Shown: positions 60,401-64,000 of the stretch, piece after piece
How the letters are laid out: each line of letters begins with the position of its first letter
How positions within the stretch are numbered: position 1 is the stretch's first letter
Source of the DNA: Sphagnum magellanicum
Lineage: Eukaryota > Streptophyta > Sphagnopsida > Sphagnales > Sphagnaceae
Assembly (NCBI GenBank): GCA_021904315.1
Contig: CM038908.1
Span: 11,676,501 to 11,740,500, forward strand
Reading direction: 5' to 3'
DNA: 64,000 nucleotides
Position numbers and translations under genes: made by a program
The notes under the pieces: model-generated
What the model was told of the DNA's origin: nothing
The model's database searches: none
Seen by the model: only the letters and a program-made list of their open reading frames with translations

Positions 60401-61830
60401 ATACATGAAGCACCACATTTCTATGCAATATCCTAGTTGGCCTTTATGAAATAATTCACAAACACATTTCATTCCCCAAGACTAATAAAACAAAAATCAA
60501 TTATTTTGTTTATTAAAGTTGGGAAAATTAAAGTGTGGTGGTTCACAAAATAAAATTTCAATGTTGTAATTGATATATCTCATTTTTGTTTAAGGTGCCA
60601 TGTTTTTTACTTCACATTTTTGGCACATAGGTGGATCATGATTGAACTTCAAGTGTTCAAATAATTATTTATAAATATTCAACCCATGGAATAATACAAG
60701 ATCACATTAGTCAACTTCATATAACTTTTGGTTTTTTTTACTTTAACACATTAGACAAATTATTCCACATATTAACAAAATATGGGCATTGTTGTTGTTA
60801 AACTCTAATTGTTCATCAAATGATACTTCACCATATCCATGGAGTGATGTTCATTTAACCAAAAAAATTGCATCAATAAAAAAAAGAGCATGCAATTCAA
60901 GAATGCAACCTATTAAGATGTAATATTAACCAAGTTTGTCATTTATCATAAGGTGTTGAGATGTAAAACCGTTCATGAGAAATATATTGCCACATGACAA
61001 GCAAACAAAACTATAAATTTACTTACACTATTTTATTCAACTATGGATTTTGTTGATTTGATCAATACATGCATAATATTGAAGCTACTTTTGTTAATTA
61101 GAAGTTGGAGTTCATTGAAAGAGGTTATGGATTCATGCATTTTGTCGAACCTTGAATTTGATTATTATACATGTACAAACATTGGGAAAAATTTTGTAAC
61201 ATACGTGGAGGGTACCTTATATCCATGAAATTTCTTTCTAAAAATTGAACAAAATATTATGTTCACATCATAAATTTAACATGCAACAAATCAATAATAA
61301 AAATTGTGCAAAGTTAGTTCATTTATAAGTTTGTACATTTTACACATGAATATCATACATTGAAAACATGTTTGACACATGGATAAATGTGTTGACAAAT
61401 GAAATAAGAACTTATAACTGAATAAATGTCATAAATTTTTTACATTTTTCAATAAATATGGGTGTTAAATGTGTTTTTAATAGATGATATCAATGTGTGA
61501 AATATATGAATTATGAATGAATTAATGGTACATAATTTCTATTTATAAGTTGTGAAATGCTAAATTTATGATATGCTCCCCAAGGGTGAGAGGGAAATTT
61601 TGCCTCCTTATAAGGGTACAAACCCTCCCATTCATAAGCCTCATCATGTACATAGGTTTGGTTCATGATAATCTTTGTCTTGTGCTTTACGATGGGTAAA
61701 GCCCATGGGTGGGGGACATTCCCAAAATGTGAGGTCACACTTGACTATCAAGTTATTCTTGACCCCTTATTTTGAGAATGCCCTCACCGATGGCCTTACC
61801 CTAGTTTTAAATGTATGAAGGTATTGTTTG
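57410..61830. other. AT-rich gene-free stretch
   Basis: No gene family recognised. A small duplication of ATGGAACAATGATTATAA lies at about 58,276 and 58,311. Confidence 0.5.
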
Positions 61831-61839
61831 TGTGGAGAG

Positions 61840-62030
61840 CAGGTTGACAATAATTGAGCCTTGATTGAACAAATTGTCTTGATTGCGACAGGTCAAAGAT
61901 GATTGCACTTGTTGATGTAGGGTGGATATGGCACCCATGCATTCGGAGAAAGGTTTGACGATCATGGAGCCTCAATTGTGCAAACCATTTTGATTGCAAG
62001 AGGTTTAATGCAAACATACGCAACTCCAGG
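61840..62030. repeat. Two-copy direct repeat upstream of MSH2, period about 111 bp
   Basis: Copies starting near 61,841 and 61,952 share AGGTT(T)GAC(A/G)AT, TTGAGCC/TGGAGCC, TTGATTGC(G/A)A and AGGT. The reverse strand is open across both copies, giving a frame with internal similarity but no known motif. Confidence 0.55.
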
Positions 62031-62059
62031 GCAGGGCAGAGATTTCACCCACACACTCC

Positions 62060-62677
62060 TATATAGGGTCTTTATGTGAACTTTCACTTTTTATATAAGT
62101 ACCAAATTGCCAATTGTGGATGAAAACACAGCACCGTGCAGGCACCTGGTGGGTCTAACTGAAGCACCGGTGGATCAAAACAGAGCACCGGTTGGGTTTA
62201 ATGAATTTCCCGTTCTCGATGAAAAGTGATTTTTCCTATGGATGTAGAATTCTCCCGCGCAGCCTCGGGTACCTACTTACTAGGTCTCTAGGGACGTCTG
62301 CCGCCTTCTCTTCCTCTCCTCCCGCGCTTGTCTTTTGAGGCAGCTCCTTCCCTTTCCGCTGTGAAAATCTGGTGCTGCACGAATTTGATTTCCTTCTCTA
62401 TAGTAGCATGATCGCGGAGGAGCGCCTTGTGTTCCTTTGATTCCTGAAAGAAATTGGAGTTTTTTTTTCCTGGTTTTTTCGGTATTTTCATGGGGGGTTT
62501 GGGGTTCATGTTGGGGTTTTGAACAGCATGTTCTGCAGAGGCCATTATTGTCATTCTTAGTTCTTGTGGCCTGCAGGATTTTAGGATCGACGAGCTATCA
62601 GTTTAAGTTTCTTGCAATCGCGGAAGAAGACGAAGAAGAAGCAGAAGATTCTGATGTTTGAGAAACTCGTGTGCAAA
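62060..62677 (+). promoter_or_regulatory. Likely MSH2 promoter and leader
   Basis: Composition shifts from AT-rich to mixed about 600 bases before the MSH2 ATG. Three GCACCG motifs occur at about 62,130-62,195, a TTTCCCGT motif at about 62,206, and two CTCCCGCGC motifs at about 62,250 and 62,318. These resemble, but do not exactly match, the E2F consensus expected for replication-linked genes. A CT/GA-rich stretch precedes the start. Confidence 0.35.
62288..62554 (-). CDS. Small basic protein candidate antisense to the MSH2 leader
   Basis: An uninterrupted minus-strand frame of 88 codons starts ATGACAATAATGGCC; the second ATG (codon 4) has a strong plant-like start context (AATAATGGCC). The predicted protein has a Pro/Lys/Asn-rich first third, then a helix-prone stretch (KEHKALLRDHATIEKEIKFV) and an Arg/Gly-rich tail. 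I do not recognise a family. It is divergent from MSH2 and overlaps its probable 5' leader, so it could be a bidirectionally transcribed gene, the first exon of a longer one, or a chance frame in GC-richer DNA. Confidence 0.25.
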   Translation of the reverse strand: MTIMASAEHAVQNPNMNPKPPMKIPKKPGKKNSNFFQESKEHKALLRDHATIEKEIKFVQHQIFTAEREGAASKDKRGRRGREGGRRP

Positions 62678-63869
62678 ATGAACGGGGACGACGTGGAGAC
62701 GGAGAAGGAGCCGAAGCTGCCGGAGTTCAAGCTAGGTACACAATTCTCTGCTTGCCGAGTTACCGGTTCTTGTTGTGGCGTTCATCTATGAATCATCTAT
62801 CTGCTCATATCCAATTGTGCAACAATCATGTCCAATCTGGTAAGGAGACAAAAGATAATGCAAGCTCCTATTGCAAGAACATGCAAAGACTTTAAAGCTC
62901 CAATGCAGCTGTCTGATATCGATGCATATTCGTGGTTTTGCTGGAGCCCTAAACCCTAAACCCTAACTCAACCCTGGAATTTGTCTACAATGGGATTGCA
63001 TTCTCTGAGAATACAGAAACCCATTCCATGCAAGGAACTGACAATTTGGAAGAATTTCTTTGTGCTTTTATGTGTGCAGATGCGAAACAAGCCCAGGGTT
63101 TCATTGCTTTCTTCCGGAAGCTCCCTGAGGTGAGCTCTGCCAGTTACAGTCCTATTTCTGAATCACTTTCTGAGACCATCTCCTTCTTGATGAGCAATTT
63201 ACTCGAGATTTCTGTTTGGACTGAAGGCATGTGTCTTGTAGAAGTAACAGCAGGCACATGTGTTTTCTTGAGAGATTCTTTGCTAATTAAGGGCTCTCTG
63301 GAAATGTGCAGAATGAGCAGGTTATAAGATTCTTTGATCGCAAGGTAATATCTGCAGGGCATCATCTGAATTGTTCCACACCCTACTCTTTTCAACCTGT
63401 AACTAGAGAATAATGCAGTACAACGCTTCCTGTTGATTGTCTTCCTCCTTTTGCTTATGTGTCTTGTATGGTATGGTGGGGCAAGTCATTTTGTTTGAAT
63501 TATAAAATAGTATTTCCATGTCAAGGTTGATTTAAGCTAAGCCCTCATTGTGGTAGTGCCCAATCCTCACTTATGTGGCAACAGGATTACTATACAGCGC
63601 ATGGAGACAATGCCACATTCATTGCACAAACATATTACAAGACCCTGGCAGGAATGCGCCAGCTAGGAAGTGGGGTTGACAGCCTTTCAGGGGTGAGCAT
63701 CAGTAGAAGTATGTTTGAAAACATAGTGCGGAACTTGCTCTTGGAACGAACAGATTGCACCATTGAGCTCTATGAGGGTGCTGGCTCCAAATGGCAGCTG
63801 GTGAAGACTGGAACTCCTGGCAAGCTTGAGAATTTTGAAGATGTTTTATATGCGAATAATGAAATGCAG
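62678..63869 (+). CDS. MSH2: DNA mismatch repair protein MSH2, N-terminal part (gene cut by window end)
   Basis: MSH2 pairs with MSH6, MSH3 or plant MSH7 to recognise mispairs in nuclear DNA. Four exons are visible: 62678-62735, 63080-63129, 63312-63344 and 63585-63869, encoding 142 residues in continuous phase with GT-AG introns. The start gives MNGDDVETEKEPKLPEFKL, then DAKQAQGFIAFFRKLPE, then FFDRKDYYTAHGDNA, then LRQLGSG-type (MRQLGSG) and VSISRSMFENIVRNLLLER, then VELYEG-like (IELYEGAGSKWQLVKTG) and NFEDVLYANNEMQ. This is the MutS domain I (mismatch-binding) region of MSH2. The ATPase and lever domains lie beyond position 64,000. The start is the ATG 19 codons before the conserved KLDAKQAQGF motif, similar to other plants. 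Confidence 0.95.
62946..62966 (+). repeat. Telobox repeat in MSH2 intron 1
   Basis: Three tandem CCCTAAA/CCCTAAC units, the plant telomere motif, lie in intron 1 in the sense of transcription. Confidence 0.85.
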
Positions 63870-64000
63870 GTACTAGGCATAAACCCCTTCAGCTCTTTGT
63901 GGTCTCAGTATGGAGGGAGGTAGTCCAACCTGATGTTGGAATTTCCCAACTTGCGAACTAAATGGATGTTAGCAAACAGATGAAGGTTCTAAAGGACAAT

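Noticed and set aside
62204..62326. E2F-type sites upstream of MSH2
   Set aside because: TTTCCCGT and CTCCCGCGC each differ from the consensus, so they are only mentioned as suggestive.
1..64000. tRNA, rRNA or CRISPR-like features
   Set aside because: No cloverleaf, rRNA-like conserved block or regularly spaced short repeat array was seen by eye.

Overview
The window reads as nuclear DNA of a land plant with a large, repeat-rich genome. Three conserved eukaryotic genes with many short spliceosomal introns sit in long AT-rich stretches filled with decayed plant-type transposons (CACTA, hAT, Ty3/gypsy). I cannot name the species. The short introns (about 0.2 kb average in the longest gene) and a PHD-finger-bearing type of Ty3/gypsy polyprotein make me lean toward a seed-free plant, but this is a weak inference.

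Layout. 1-2,650: minus-strand 5' part of a decayed Ty3/gypsy element (gag, zinc knuckle, primer-binding-like site, possible LTR), running off the left edge. 3,860-5,930: minus-strand hAT transposase pseudogene with a BED finger and a C-terminal dimerisation domain. 6,332-22,117: a candidate 15.8 kb CACTA transposon with matching CACTA/TAGTG ends and an AAA target duplication. It holds a ruined TNP2-type transposase (17.6-19.8 kb, minus), a nested non-autonomous CACTA element (8,827-12,027, AGT duplication), and two unrelated tandem arrays. 22,118-25,930: repeats and gene-free DNA.

26,124-28,818 (+): complete gene for a plastid-type soluble inorganic pyrophosphatase, six exons, with one GC-AG intron. 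31,106-42,900 (-): complete NPC1-type sterol transporter gene, 39 exons, 1,319 codons before the stop, also with one GC-AG intron. These two genes are convergent with about 2.3 kb between them. 43-49 kb: AT-rich, no gene seen. 49,295-50,734: a second short CACTA element, immediately followed by a Ty3/gypsy integrase remnant that ends in a PHD finger (50,735-51,800). 52-62 kb: AT-rich DNA with a strand-switching simple repeat and one copy of a dispersed repeat. 62,678-63,869 (+): first four exons of the mismatch-repair gene MSH2, which continues beyond the right edge. A small open frame lies antisense to its leader.

The three host genes do not form a pathway: plastid pyrophosphate removal, endomembrane sterol/lipid transport and nuclear DNA mismatch repair. 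All exon models were built by hand from reading frame, splice signals and remembered family motifs; no alignment or transcript evidence was available.
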